Source of the DNA: Winogradskyella alexanderae
GTDB lineage: Bacteria; Bacteroidota; Bacteroidia; Flavobacteriales; Flavobacteriaceae
NCBI RefSeq assembly: GCF_020166335.1
Contig: NZ_JAIUJR010000012.1
Coordinates: 1 to 64,000, forward strand
Direction of reading: 5' to 3'
DNA: 64,000 nucleotides
Both the position numbers and the translations under genes were made by a program. Positions 38,654-48,344 of this stretch are shown here, in pieces. The notes below the pieces were generated by a model, which saw only the letters and a program-made list of their open reading frames with translations, was not told where the DNA came from and made no database searches. The first letter of the stretch is position 1, and each line of letters begins with the position of its first letter.

Positions 38654-39381
38654 TAAAGTTTTTTAGACATATTCGTAAACGCTTGCTTCAGGAAAATCGC
38701 TTCAGGAAATACTTGCTATATGCCATAGGTGAGATTATCTTAGTTGTTATAGGGATTCTTATTGCCTTGCAAGTCAATAATTGGAATAATAATCGTTTAA
38801 ACAAAACCCTTGAAAAAAAGACTTTGATTAGCCTTAAAAGTGATCTGATGCTTCAGGAAGAAATCATTCGGAGACAGATTAATAAGGAAGATTTTTTTAT
38901 GGCGTATGTGGACTCCAGTCGCAGCATGATCAATTCAAAAATTGAGGTTAACAAGCTAGCCACTTTTCTTGATACCCTTTCTGTACGTCTCACTTTTGTA
39001 TCAAATAGAGTAACTTTTGATAATATGGGTTCTGGCGGAAAAACAACAGTAATAACTAACCCAGATTTGCACAAAAAAATTGTTGAGTACTATCAGTTTC
39101 TAGATTATACGGAAAACGTAGTAAACCATAATAACCTTTATAGAGTGAATAGCCAGTTCGGCACCTATGTGCTAAATAATAAATTGGGAATACAGATTAG
39201 TGAAGATGGTCAGCTTTTTCTTAAAAGTGAATTAAGGCCAGACCAAAAGTATGGCTTTATTAAACAATTGGAAGGCAGACACTATAGTGCGGAAAATAGC
39301 AGGAACAAGTGTGCACTTTTGTTGGAGCGTACCCAGGATTTAATAGGTTTAATAGATGATGAAATAGAACAACATGATTAA
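38650..39381 (+). CDS. DUF6090 array copy 3
   Basis: 243 residues. Anchor type 'ENRFRKYLLYAIGEI', nearest to copies 1 and 6. Outer region is divergent: 'FDNMGSGGKTTVITNPDLHKK' stands where others have the SG.L.LI motif. Coupled to the coiled-coil gene by ATGA and to copy 4 by ATGATTAA (39374-39381). Confidence 0.9.
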   Translation: MIKFFRHIRKRLLQENRFRKYLLYAIGEIILVVIGILIALQVNNWNNNRLNKTLEKKTLISLKSDLMLQEEIIRRQINKEDFFMAYVDSSRSMINSKIEVNKLATFLDTLSVRLTFVSNRVTFDNMGSGGKTTVITNPDLHKKIVEYYQFLDYTENVVNHNNLYRVNSQFGTYVLNNKLGIQISEDGQLFLKSELRPDQKYGFIKQLEGRHYSAENSRNKCALLLERTQDLIGLIDDEIEQHD

Positions 39382-40108
39382 GTTCTTCAGACAAATACGC
39401 TATAATTTTTTGAAAGAGAATAATATGGGAAAATATTTAAAATATGCCATTGGTGAAATTATCCTTGTGGTTATTGGTATTTTAATTGCTCTACAGGTTA
39501 ATAACAGCAACGAAAACCGAAAGAAAAAGGTTCAAGAACGGGTATTTTTAGAACAATTGCATGATGATTTCGAGGCTAACCAAGAAGCCATTAGTTCTTA
39601 TAAAATGCTCTATGACATTAATAGAAAACATCTAGATGTTATATTAAGACATACAGGACCAAAGGTAGAAGTGCCTCCCGCTGCAGTTTTCGACTCTATT
39701 CAATCTTTAAATTCGCCACAGGTAGAACTCCTTTACGCAACTAATGATACGCAATCTGGACTTAGTTTTGATTTACTTTCAAACAGTACTTTAAAGCAAA
39801 CCATTAAACAATTTCCTATTGTATTCAAATTATATCAGAGTGATGAAGCAGAATTGAATGAATTGTTGTTACAGCAACGCAAAATTCACCAACGTTATGT
39901 GCCTTTAACTGCCATGATGAAAAGAAGGTATAAACAAGAGCACTTTAAGGTAGATTCGCTTGGCTTGATTCGGGATATGCAATTTCAAAACATTACTGCA
40001 GATCGCTTATGGGTCTCAAACGCGGCAGAACGTAGATTTGTGCAAGTTGAAACTTATAATGATTCGATAGTAAAGCTCATTGAAACTGAATTAAAAAAGT
40101 ATGATTAA
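39374..40108 (+). CDS. DUF6090 array copy 4
   Basis: 244 residues. Anchor type [10 protein letters not shown] with 'LQVNNSNENRK' after the membrane helix. Outer motif 'SGLSFDLLSNSTLKQTI' near residue 134. Ends '...LKKYD', the final Asp codon and stop being part of the ATGATTAA shared with copy 5. Confidence 0.9.
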   Translation: MIKFFRQIRYNFLKENNMGKYLKYAIGEIILVVIGILIALQVNNSNENRKKKVQERVFLEQLHDDFEANQEAISSYKMLYDINRKHLDVILRHTGPKVEVPPAAVFDSIQSLNSPQVELLYATNDTQSGLSFDLLSNSTLKQTIKQFPIVFKLYQSDEAELNELLLQQRKIHQRYVPLTAMMKRRYKQEHFKVDSLGLIRDMQFQNITADRLWVSNAAERRFVQVETYNDSIVKLIETELKKYD

Positions 40109-40829
40109 ATTCTTTAGACATATACGAAAATCACTTTTAGAACAGAACAAAATGGGAAAGTATTTTAAATACGCTATTGGTGAAATATTGTTAGTTGTTA
40201 TTGGGATTTTAATTGCACTGCAGATAAACAATTGGAATGAGAATAGAAAATTACGACTTGTAGAATTAGAGCTATTAGAGAATATTAAATCCGACTTAAT
40301 GCAATCTAAGATATCCATAGATGATATGGTCTCTAACAATACAGGACAGATTGCAATGTATAAAAAACTATTGTATTACGTTAAAGAAGATTTGCCAGAA
40401 CATAAAGGACTTTATAGATATTTTGGAAATATCCCAACATGGACTACACCTTACCTTTATTTTTCTGCCTATGAAACCTTAAAAATAAAAGGTGTTGATT
40501 TAATACAAAATGACTCGCTTAAGACCCAAATCATAGATATGTACGATAATGAATATGCATACTTAATTGGTGATTGGGATAAGTGGGAATGGAATAATAA
40601 TCAATCCATTTCTATGCCTTTTTACACAAAACATTTTCGCAGAGATTCTATAGATGTAAATATAGCTAAACCAAATAATTTTGAAGCATTAAAGGATAAT
40701 GATGAATTTTCGAATATAATATCACTTCTTTTATTTACAAGAACGAAAGGTGTAAGAGAAGGTAAACGGATTGCATTGAAGTTGGAAGAGTTAATTAATA
40801 GCATCGAATCCGAATTAGATCAAAGATAA
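40101..40829 (+). CDS. DUF6090 array copy 5
   Basis: 242 residues. Anchor type EQNKMGKYFKY. Outer part belongs to a recognisable subtype with copies 8 and 17: 'AYETLKIKGVDLIQNDSL' followed by 'MYDNEY' and a 'TKHFRRD' segment. The stop is followed by 3 nt and then the ATG of copy 6. A 29-nt stretch around 40131-40159 is identical in DNA to the matching part of copy 12. Confidence 0.9.
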   Translation: MIKFFRHIRKSLLEQNKMGKYFKYAIGEILLVVIGILIALQINNWNENRKLRLVELELLENIKSDLMQSKISIDDMVSNNTGQIAMYKKLLYYVKEDLPEHKGLYRYFGNIPTWTTPYLYFSAYETLKIKGVDLIQNDSLKTQIIDMYDNEYAYLIGDWDKWEWNNNQSISMPFYTKHFRRDSIDVNIAKPNNFEALKDNDEFSNIISLLLFTRTKGVREGKRIALKLEELINSIESELDQR

Positions 40830-40832
40830 AGT

Positions 40833-41597
40833 ATGATTAAATTCTTCAGACATATTCGTAAATCCCTTCTTTCAGAAAATAAATTCAGTAAATATCTGAT
40901 TTATGCCATTGGAGAAATTGCACTTGTAATGATTGGAATTTTATTGGCATTACAAGTAAATAATTGGAATGAAAACAGAAAAGCTGAAGAGAAAGAACTC
41001 AAGCTTTTAATAGAATTAAAAGATGACCTTATAGAGACTAAGAAAGATTTAATGACGGATATCGAAAGAATACCACAGCTTCTCAATATTACAAATGCTT
41101 TATACAAATCCATTAATGAAGGCAAAATTTCGGAGACTGACCCTTTCAAATTACCACAAGGATATCTACTTGTATACCCTATACTTTATCCAAAATTAAG
41201 TGCCTACGAAGCAATACAATCAGAAGGAATTTCTATAATTTCTAATGATAAACTAAGAAAAGAAATTACAGACTTTTATCAGTTGCATCTTAATAGAGTA
41301 GCATGGGCAGAAGAAAAGCTAGAAGAACTTAACAACAAAGTTTTAAAACCATATTTAATTGCTAATTCTGCTTATGGCAGCGGATGTAAAGATTGTGCTG
41401 ATTTATATGAATTGTTGCGCACCAATAAAGGGACACGCGGACAATTTTACATTCTGAGTCACGTGGACGATGAATTAGTTCATATGCTAAAAGATAATTT
41501 TAACTGGTTGAACGTAATAAATCGACGCTATTTGGCATTGTCTGAAACCATTGATGACATGATAGTATTAATTGACCAAGAAACTAATTTTAAATGA
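40833..41597 (+). CDS. DUF6090 array copy 6
   Basis: 254 residues. Anchor ENKFSKYLIY with a variant membrane helix 'GEIALVMIGILLALQVNNW', shared with copy 7. Outer motif 'AYEAIQSEGISIISNDKL'; a Cys pair in 'GSGCKDCADL' near residue 185 could form a disulfide outside the cell. Overlaps copy 7 by 4 nt (ATGA). Confidence 0.9.
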   Translation: MIKFFRHIRKSLLSENKFSKYLIYAIGEIALVMIGILLALQVNNWNENRKAEEKELKLLIELKDDLIETKKDLMTDIERIPQLLNITNALYKSINEGKISETDPFKLPQGYLLVYPILYPKLSAYEAIQSEGISIISNDKLRKEITDFYQLHLNRVAWAEEKLEELNNKVLKPYLIANSAYGSGCKDCADLYELLRTNKGTRGQFYILSHVDDELVHMLKDNFNWLNVINRRYLALSETIDDMIVLIDQETNFK

Positions 41598-42799
41598 TAA
41601 AATTCTTTCGTAAAATACGCTACAATCTTATGAGTGATAACAAAACGGGGAAATACCTTAAGTATGCCATAGGCGAAATTGCCTTGGTAATGATTGGAAT
41701 TTTGCTGGCATTGCAAGTCAACGAATGGAATAACGAACGTAACCGAAAAAAGGCAGAACAGGTTATCATAGAGCAACTCATTACTGATTTGTCGCAATCG
41801 CAATATGAGTTGGAAGAACGAGAATCTCGCAATTTAAGAAGTGCAAGGGAATATTCGCAGGTACTACGTGCTTTTTTTAAAATCGAATTGCCAGATGATG
41901 TAGAGAAGTATGTTAGAAGTGGTGGTGGAAGTGGCGTATATAGTCCTGTGCTGGGAACAATGCAGTCTATTATTAATTCTGGGAGGTTAGACATCATCAG
42001 TTCCAAGCAGCTTAAAAACGATATTGTAGCCTATGTAGAAGCCGTAGGCTACAGGCTTAAGGACATTAACAGGTATGAGGAAAGCTATTTTAGACCTGGA
42101 GTAGCCCTTTTAAACGACGCTATTCCAAGTTCATATCACTCTAAAGACATCATTAATGCACAGGGTAAATCATGGCGATGGAAATGGGACTATAACAAAA
42201 ATCTTAATTGGACACCGGAGTTTATTGAAAAAGTGCCGTTTAAAGCGGATTTGACTCAATTATTTCAGGATAAGAATTTTTTCGTTGCTAATGAGAAATT
42301 GCATCTCTATCATCGCAATATTTCATGGAAATACCGCGAAATTCTTAATCGCACTAATGAGTTGTTGATTAAACTATATCTTGCTTCCGGCAAATACCAT
42401 CAGCTGGGCAAAAATCTTTCCGATGATAATTATTATATAGTCTTTGAAGCTGAGGACTTGCAAATCCTTAAACGCGCAGATGCCTTGTTAAGCAATCCTT
42501 CAAAATGGAACAAAAACGATGATGATAATTGTGATAACAATAGTGCTATGGGAAATTATAGTCTTGAGTGCGCACTCAAATCCGCTTCTCAAGAAGTGGT
42601 TGGTGAGTGGGAAGATGAGCCACATAGACCAGCGATTAGATTGGTTTTACGTAGACTTTTGGAAGACGAAAACAGACGTTATGTAGAAGATATGGTTGAA
42701 GACTGGAACAATCACCCAGACACCACTTTTGAAGACGTCAAGAACTTATTGAGCGATTGCATTGAGATCACAGAAAATCAACTAACAACCAATGATTAA
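41594..42799 (+). CDS. DUF6090 array copy 7, with extra C-terminal domain
   Basis: 401 residues, about 150 more than its siblings. The first ~265 are the ordinary family protein (anchor SDNKTGKYLKY; motif 'INSGRLDIISSKQL'). The extension from ~270 reads 'ILKRADALLSNPSKW', 'YSLECALKSAS', 'VEDWNNHPDTTFEDVKNLL'. The Trp-Asn-Asn / Thr-Phe-x-Asp-Val pattern recalls DUF6197-like domains, but that match is from memory and weak. Ends in the ATGATTAA shared with copy 8. Confidence 0.85.
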   Translation: MIKFFRKIRYNLMSDNKTGKYLKYAIGEIALVMIGILLALQVNEWNNERNRKKAEQVIIEQLITDLSQSQYELEERESRNLRSAREYSQVLRAFFKIELPDDVEKYVRSGGGSGVYSPVLGTMQSIINSGRLDIISSKQLKNDIVAYVEAVGYRLKDINRYEESYFRPGVALLNDAIPSSYHSKDIINAQGKSWRWKWDYNKNLNWTPEFIEKVPFKADLTQLFQDKNFFVANEKLHLYHRNISWKYREILNRTNELLIKLYLASGKYHQLGKNLSDDNYYIVFEAEDLQILKRADALLSNPSKWNKNDDDNCDNNSAMGNYSLECALKSASQEVVGEWEDEPHRPAIRLVLRRLLEDENRRYVEDMVEDWNNHPDTTFEDVKNLLSDCIEITENQLTTND

Positions 42800-43517
42800 A
42801 TTCTTTAGACATATCAGAAAATCTTTATTAGAACAAAATCAAATGGGGAAATACTTTAAATATGCTATTGGTGAAATTCTGCTAGTTGTAATAGGAATAC
42901 TAATAGCATTACAGATTAATAATTGGAATGAAAGACGGAAAGCTACGATTGAAGGGTTGGTATTATTAGAAAACATATACGAAGACATTAAGTATAACTT
43001 AGATAAAATAGATTTTGTTTATGCCTGGGATTCAACACAAAATGACAGAAACAAAAAGTTAATTCAACTTTTATTTGACCAGAATTCAACCTATCACGAT
43101 TCTTTAGAGATTTATTTTGGATCCGTAACACGATATGAAGTTTTTTCTCCAAGACGAACTGCCTACGAGACGTTAAAGACCAAAGGCTTGGAATTAATTA
43201 GAAATAAAACTCTTAGATCTAAAATTACTGAACTTTATGACGAAGTCTATGTTCTAAACGATATGGTGCTAGAATTTAGAAAGGAAATACATCTCAAGCA
43301 CGTTCCAATATTTAACAACAGATTTTTAACGCTTGATGAAGTAGAATATAAAGTCCCGATAGATTTCAATTCCCTTAAAAACGATAAGAAGTTTATCAAT
43401 ACCCTTTCTTACATTTTAGCAGAGAGCGACAATTTTCTTGAACATCACAACAACATGAGAGCGCAAACAAAACAATTAAGGGATATCATATTTGAAGAAC
43501 TTAAAAGTCATGATTAA
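42792..43517 (+). CDS. DUF6090 array copy 8
   Basis: 241 residues. Anchor EQNQMGKYFKY; outer subtype as copies 5 and 17 ('AYETLKTKGLELIRNKTL', 'LYDEVY', 'KHVPIFNNRF'). Its first 32 nt and a 37-nt stretch over the anchor are identical to copy 9, although the outer parts of the two proteins are unrelated in sequence. 8-nt overlaps on both sides. Confidence 0.9.
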   Translation: MIKFFRHIRKSLLEQNQMGKYFKYAIGEILLVVIGILIALQINNWNERRKATIEGLVLLENIYEDIKYNLDKIDFVYAWDSTQNDRNKKLIQLLFDQNSTYHDSLEIYFGSVTRYEVFSPRRTAYETLKTKGLELIRNKTLRSKITELYDEVYVLNDMVLEFRKEIHLKHVPIFNNRFLTLDEVEYKVPIDFNSLKNDKKFINTLSYILAESDNFLEHHNNMRAQTKQLRDIIFEELKSHD

Positions 43518-44568
43518 ATTCTTTAGACATATCAGAAAATCATTAATAGAACAAAACCAAATGGGGAAATACTTTAAATATGCTATTGGTGAAATACTGC
43601 TTGTGGTTATAGGTATTCTTATTGCCTTACAGGTCAATAACTGGAATGAAACCAGAAAGCGTCAAATAGAATTAGATAAACTGCTTAATGACATTGAGCA
43701 GGATTTAATTGCTAATTATCATCAAGCTAATGGTGCCCTAAGATTTTACAAAAAACAAGATTCAATTGCCAAACTGATTGCGGCTAAAGACCTCACGGCA
43801 AAGGACTATAGAGACAATTATAATTTAAATTATTACGCAGGAAATTGGGATTACTATGTGCCCAGTGATAAGAATTTAAATCAGTTTGTAGATGCAGAAA
43901 AAATAATTGCTTTAAAATATAAGCCCGTTTTAGAATCGGCCAAAACATTACAACTATACAAAACGGTTTTAGATGATACCTGGTCTAATCTCGAGCAGAA
44001 TATCGATGAAAACGTTAACTCACTTTCGTCTTGGCCATGGTTTGTAAAAAATGATTCTGTGTCGTCCGCAAACCGATTAGACTATATGTTACACAATCCA
44101 GAATACGAGATTATGGCTTTAAGGTATTGGATTATGATACAAAATTATTATGATAAAGTCTCACGCTATCGTGCTCAGTCCATGGCAACCTTGGCCACTA
44201 TAAAACAGATTTCGTCAAACTACAGTACCGAACAAATCGAGGTGTTGTTTCAAGGTTTGGGGATGCCGCCATACATGGAATACGATTGCAACATTCCCTC
44301 ATCTGAGTTAAAACACCAGCGCGATATGAGATCAAGTGCACTTTACGGTAATTTAACCGCTAATGAAATTCGGCTTTATGTCACCAACAATGAAGGAAGA
44401 AAAGTGAACGACTTTTATTTGTCTCCCTACCAATTTAAGACCATTCCTGGCTCTGAGTATTTTGGTATTGATGGTGACAACAATATACTTGTTCAGTACC
44501 TAGGTGAAAATGACGAATGCATAAAAAAGTACGGTGTTCCAGAAAATGGGTACCTCATTATCAAATAA
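43510..44568 (+). CDS. DUF6090 array copy 9, with C-terminal extension
   Basis: 352 residues from the family start at 43510 (an upstream ATG at 43492 lies inside copy 8). Anchor IEQNQMGKYFKY. The SG.L.LI motif is not visible. Residues ~245-352 are an addition found in no other copy, with 'YDCNIPSSELKHQRDMRSS', a beta-rich stretch and 'DECIKKYGVPENGYL'; two Cys could pair. I do not recognise the domain. Seven nt separate it from copy 10. Confidence 0.85.
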   Translation: MIKFFRHIRKSLIEQNQMGKYFKYAIGEILLVVIGILIALQVNNWNETRKRQIELDKLLNDIEQDLIANYHQANGALRFYKKQDSIAKLIAAKDLTAKDYRDNYNLNYYAGNWDYYVPSDKNLNQFVDAEKIIALKYKPVLESAKTLQLYKTVLDDTWSNLEQNIDENVNSLSSWPWFVKNDSVSSANRLDYMLHNPEYEIMALRYWIMIQNYYDKVSRYRAQSMATLATIKQISSNYSTEQIEVLFQGLGMPPYMEYDCNIPSSELKHQRDMRSSALYGNLTANEIRLYVTNNEGRKVNDFYLSPYQFKTIPGSEYFGIDGDNNILVQYLGENDECIKKYGVPENGYLIIK

Positions 44569-44575
44569 TTCTTGC

Positions 44576-45307
44576 ATGATTAAATTCTTTCGTCATATCC
44601 GTCGTTCACTCATAAACCAAAACCAAATGGGAAAATACTTTAAATACGCCATAGGTGAAATCCTATTGGTTGTGATAGGTATCTTGATAGCCTTGCAAAT
44701 AAACAATTGGAATGAAAACCGAAAAGACTTTAAAATGAGTGTTGAATTCCTTAAGGGAATTGGTGACGATTTAAGAAAAGATGTCCTGCTTGTAGATAGT
44801 GTATTACGTTTAAACAAGGAATCCTTTAGTGTAGTAAGCAGTATTGATTCCGTTTTTCATAAAAAGCATTTTTATCAAGCTAAGAAATTCAGCCAATTTT
44901 TTGGTGCTCCAGATACTTTAGATTATGCACATGTATTTTATAGGCCAACATCCTTTAGACCAATTAATGGCACATACAATTCACTCATTGCAGACGGTAA
45001 AACTACACTGATTAAAAACAAACAATTGTTTGAGAAAATTCAACGCATATATAATGAAAACCATCAGCGTGTTGCAAGTAACTATGAGGCCATTAAAGAT
45101 TTAGAAATAAAATTAGGTTGGGCATATGCTGTTGAAAAAAAGCAATGGACCTATACGGATTTAAAGCGTGCTAAGCGCGAAAAGATTTTTTATGATGTCG
45201 TGAATTTTACGGAGGAGAAATACTGGTATTCCCAAAATTTGCTGAGAATAAAAGAGAATAGCCAAGAGGTCATCTCACTCATTGAAAATGAAATAACCAA
45301 TGATTAA
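44576..45307 (+). CDS. DUF6090 array copy 10
   Basis: 243 residues from 44576; the earlier ATG at 44534 lies inside copy 9 and lacks family match. Anchor INQNQMGKYFKY, whose DNA is almost identical over ~46 nt to copies 11 and 16. Outer motif 'YNSLIADGKTTLIKNKQL'. Ends '...NEITND' in the shared ATGATTAA. Confidence 0.9.
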   Translation: MIKFFRHIRRSLINQNQMGKYFKYAIGEILLVVIGILIALQINNWNENRKDFKMSVEFLKGIGDDLRKDVLLVDSVLRLNKESFSVVSSIDSVFHKKHFYQAKKFSQFFGAPDTLDYAHVFYRPTSFRPINGTYNSLIADGKTTLIKNKQLFEKIQRIYNENHQRVASNYEAIKDLEIKLGWAYAVEKKQWTYTDLKRAKREKIFYDVVNFTEEKYWYSQNLLRIKENSQEVISLIENEITND

Positions 45308-46049
45308 ATTCTTCCGTCAAATACGTCGCTCACTCATAAACCAAAACCAAATGGGAAAATACTTTAAATACGCTATTGGTGAAATTATACTTGTGGTGAT
45401 TGGGATTCTTATAGCGCTCCAGATTAATAATTGGAATGAAAATAGAAAAGAGTTATACAATGAAGCTAAGGTATTAAAAACATTAAACGACGAGTTTTTA
45501 GAAAATAAAATCACATTAGATTCTACTTTGGTTTTATTAAATACGACTGCAGATGCATTAAGCTTTGTGCTTGACAACATTGATAAAACACCTATAATAG
45601 ATATCACGCCTGTTCAATTGGACAGTGTATTATTTAGCACCATAGCAAATCCTTATTGGAAAAAAAGCGAATACACGCTAAGAAATTTAGAAAACTCAGG
45701 TCAGTTAAGTAGTTTATCCAATCAAAAATTAAAAACTAAACTTTACGAATACTCTTTAGCCCTTACTGATATTGAAGATAAAGATAGTGATGCTACAATT
45801 GCCTTTAATCAACTTCTAAATTATTTTAAAATTAATGGTTCATTAAGAAACCTCGATGCAAATGGTATTAATATTAGAGAGGGAAGAACAAGATTAGATT
45901 ACAATCATATAAGTTTCTTCTCTGATATTGTTTTTGAAAATTCTATAGATGATTGTTTAGTATATATTAGACAAAGGATACAAAGATACACTAAGGCCAA
46001 AGCAATTATTCTAGAAATAATAAGCATTACAAATAATAGCAATGATTAA
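45300..46049 (+). CDS. DUF6090 array copy 11
   Basis: 249 residues. Anchor INQNQMGKYFKYAIGEIIL. Outer motif 'LENSGQLSSLSNQKLKTKL' near residue 137. 8-nt overlaps with copies 10 and 12. Confidence 0.9.
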   Translation: MIKFFRQIRRSLINQNQMGKYFKYAIGEIILVVIGILIALQINNWNENRKELYNEAKVLKTLNDEFLENKITLDSTLVLLNTTADALSFVLDNIDKTPIIDITPVQLDSVLFSTIANPYWKKSEYTLRNLENSGQLSSLSNQKLKTKLYEYSLALTDIEDKDSDATIAFNQLLNYFKINGSLRNLDANGINIREGRTRLDYNHISFFSDIVFENSIDDCLVYIRQRIQRYTKAKAIILEIISITNNSND

Positions 46050-46812
46050 ATTCTTCCGTCAAATACGCAAATCACTTTTAGAACAGAACAAAATGGGCAA
46101 ATACTTTAAATACGCTATTGGAGAAATACTGCTCGTGGTCATAGGGATTCTAATTGCACTACAGATAAACAATTGGAATACGGACAAAAATAAAAACATT
46201 GAAGCCACATTATTTTTAAATCGAATACTATCTGAAATTGATGCTAATAAACTTGAAATTGATAAACAGATTGACATTGAACAAAATCAAAAAGAAAGTG
46301 CAAGGCAAATTTTGCATTTAATTGGTAAAGACTATCATGAAAGATCGTCCAGAAAACTTGATAGTTTAGTTTATATAATCCTTTTTGGCAATTATCTTGA
46401 TTTGGCGACTTCAACCATGGAAGAAGGATTTAACTCCGGACAAGTTGCACTAGTGGGCTCAGAACAAATCCGTAATGCTTTATATAAGATAAAGGCAGAA
46501 ATTTCGGATGTAGAACAATCTATTCTTAAAGGAAATATAGATATGAGAAATAATTTATTTCCATATTTATATGACTACTTTAACTGGCGTAAAATGGACT
46601 ATACTTATTCTGCTAATGGTGAGGAAATTGGAGCTTCATATTTTAATTCTAACAATAAAGCACTATTGACTAGTATGAAATTTGAAAGTCTTATGGATAA
46701 CAGATTTTGGGCATGTAACCAGCAACTTGATAAACTCAATAACCTCAAGGATAAATTATTGAACCTTGAAAATTTAATTCTTAATTTCTTAGAAACGGAA
46801 GGTGATGATTAA
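46042..46812 (+). CDS. DUF6090 array copy 12
   Basis: 256 residues. Anchor EQNKMGKYFKY. Outer motif 'GFNSGQVALVGSEQIRNAL'. The segment after the membrane helix, 'NNWNTDKNKNIEATLF', departs from the usual NNWNENRK. 8-nt overlaps on both sides. Confidence 0.9.
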   Translation: MIKFFRQIRKSLLEQNKMGKYFKYAIGEILLVVIGILIALQINNWNTDKNKNIEATLFLNRILSEIDANKLEIDKQIDIEQNQKESARQILHLIGKDYHERSSRKLDSLVYIILFGNYLDLATSTMEEGFNSGQVALVGSEQIRNALYKIKAEISDVEQSILKGNIDMRNNLFPYLYDYFNWRKMDYTYSANGEEIGASYFNSNNKALLTSMKFESLMDNRFWACNQQLDKLNNLKDKLLNLENLILNFLETEGDD

Positions 46813-47578
46813 GTTCTTTAGAAATTCACGTCAATCTTTAATTATGCAAAATAAGTCAAGTAAATATCTTAAATACGCTATAGGTGAAATTATTCTCGTG
46901 GTAATTGGGATTCTCATCGCACTGCAGATTAACAATTGGAATGAGAAATCCAAATCAAAACAGTCTGCAGAGGTACAATTAAGTCAATTGAACCAGAATA
47001 TTTCAGCCGATCTTATCCTCTTAAACACATTAAATCAGAATGTGAAATCTAATTTATCATCATGCCAAAATCTATCGGCTCAATTTCAACTTATAAAACC
47101 TTTCGATTCTTTAACAACAAGTTACATTATAGATAATTTGTTTGAACGGAATTTTTATTTCAACAGTTCTGCTTACGACAAATTAAACCAAAGTGGTGAA
47201 TTTATAATCTTATCAGAAGCCTTACAGAGGAATATCACTTATTACTATAATTTATTAAACCGAGTAAAAGAACGTGAAGAAATTTCCAACACCTTTATAA
47301 AGAAAGATTTAGAGCCCTATTATTTCGATAATTACAGCGAATATCACAGAAAAGGAAGTAATCTCCATCCTATAGTGAGCAATTATTACAAACATGACAA
47401 GAGAGAACCAATAGTGCTTAACGTCGAAAAAATAAAAAATGATAATAAAATGTCAACGTTAATGTTCGCGAGGTATTACCAATTACAAAATCAACAAGAA
47501 ATATACACAGAGGCTATAAATAAGGCTCATGATATTCAAGAATTAATTAACGAGTATCTGAATGTAGATAATGATTAA
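46805..47578 (+). CDS. DUF6090 array copy 13
   Basis: 257 residues from the ATG at 46805; a GTG three bases earlier is less likely because the ATG keeps the standard 8-nt overlap. Anchor MQNKSSKYLKY, nearly identical in DNA to copy 15 although copy 14 between them has a different anchor. Outer motif 'YDKLNQSGEFIILSEAL'. Confidence 0.9.
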   Translation: MIKFFRNSRQSLIMQNKSSKYLKYAIGEIILVVIGILIALQINNWNEKSKSKQSAEVQLSQLNQNISADLILLNTLNQNVKSNLSSCQNLSAQFQLIKPFDSLTTSYIIDNLFERNFYFNSSAYDKLNQSGEFIILSEALQRNITYYYNLLNRVKEREEISNTFIKKDLEPYYFDNYSEYHRKGSNLHPIVSNYYKHDKREPIVLNVEKIKNDNKMSTLMFARYYQLQNQQEIYTEAINKAHDIQELINEYLNVDND

Positions 47579-48344
47579 ATTCTTTAGGCATATCCGTAAA
47601 TCACTGATCGAAAAAAATCAAATGGGAAAATACTTTAAATATGCTATAGGCGAGATACTACTTGTGGTTATTGGTATTCTTATAGCATTGCAAATCAATA
47701 ATTGGAATAACAATAGAAACGATCGCTTAAAAGAAAAACAATTACTCATTAACTTAAGACAAGAATTTAAATCTAACTTGAATGAACTAACGTTTGATCA
47801 TCAAATTAATACAAACTGCCTCAACGCGTTATATAATTTTTTACAATCCGATAAAACCATATTAACACCAAGTGAGATTGATAGTATGACAGGTGTTTTT
47901 ACCACATTTGCCAGTTTTGATGCGAGAGTAGGAATAATTAATGAGACCATTGCCTCAGGTAAATTAGACCTTATTCAAAATGATTCTCTTAAAAACAAAC
48001 TCAGTCAATGGACAGGAGAACTTAATGATTTGGCAGAAGATATTGTGATTAGAAGAGAGCATTGGTTAAAGCACTTGTCACCTATTGTAAGAAAACATAT
48101 CCCAATTAGAAATACAGATAAATATGCCTACAGATCAGATTATAGCAGAGATAGTATAATTAATCCAATTACTGTACCAAAAGAAAACTATAAAACATTT
48201 GTTAACTCTTTAGAGGTAGATGGTGTCATTATGGATCATTATTTAAATCAAAGTTACGTTCATATCAATGAAAAACAGATTCAATCATACATAGAAAATA
48301 TTATATCTATGATAGATGAAGAACTAGATGAGGTTAATGATTAA
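47571..48344 (+). CDS. DUF6090 array copy 14
   Basis: 257 residues. Anchor IEKNQMGKYFKY. A clear example of the common outer motif, 'IASGKLDLIQNDSLKNKL'. A 'RKHIPIRNTDKYAYRSDY' segment follows. 8-nt overlaps with copies 13 and 15. Confidence 0.9.
   Translation: MIKFFRHIRKSLIEKNQMGKYFKYAIGEILLVVIGILIALQINNWNNNRNDRLKEKQLLINLRQEFKSNLNELTFDHQINTNCLNALYNFLQSDKTILTPSEIDSMTGVFTTFASFDARVGIINETIASGKLDLIQNDSLKNKLSQWTGELNDLAEDIVIRREHWLKHLSPIVRKHIPIRNTDKYAYRSDYSRDSIINPITVPKENYKTFVNSLEVDGVIMDHYLNQSYVHINEKQIQSYIENIISMIDEELDEVND

Noticed and set aside
40091-42006. Antisense open frames across the array (for example 40091-40339, 40901-41149, 41620-42006) that all contain a similar hydrophobic peptide
   Set aside because: They are the reverse-strand reading of the conserved membrane-helix codons, so they recur only because the plus-strand genes recur. 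No independent start context or family match.
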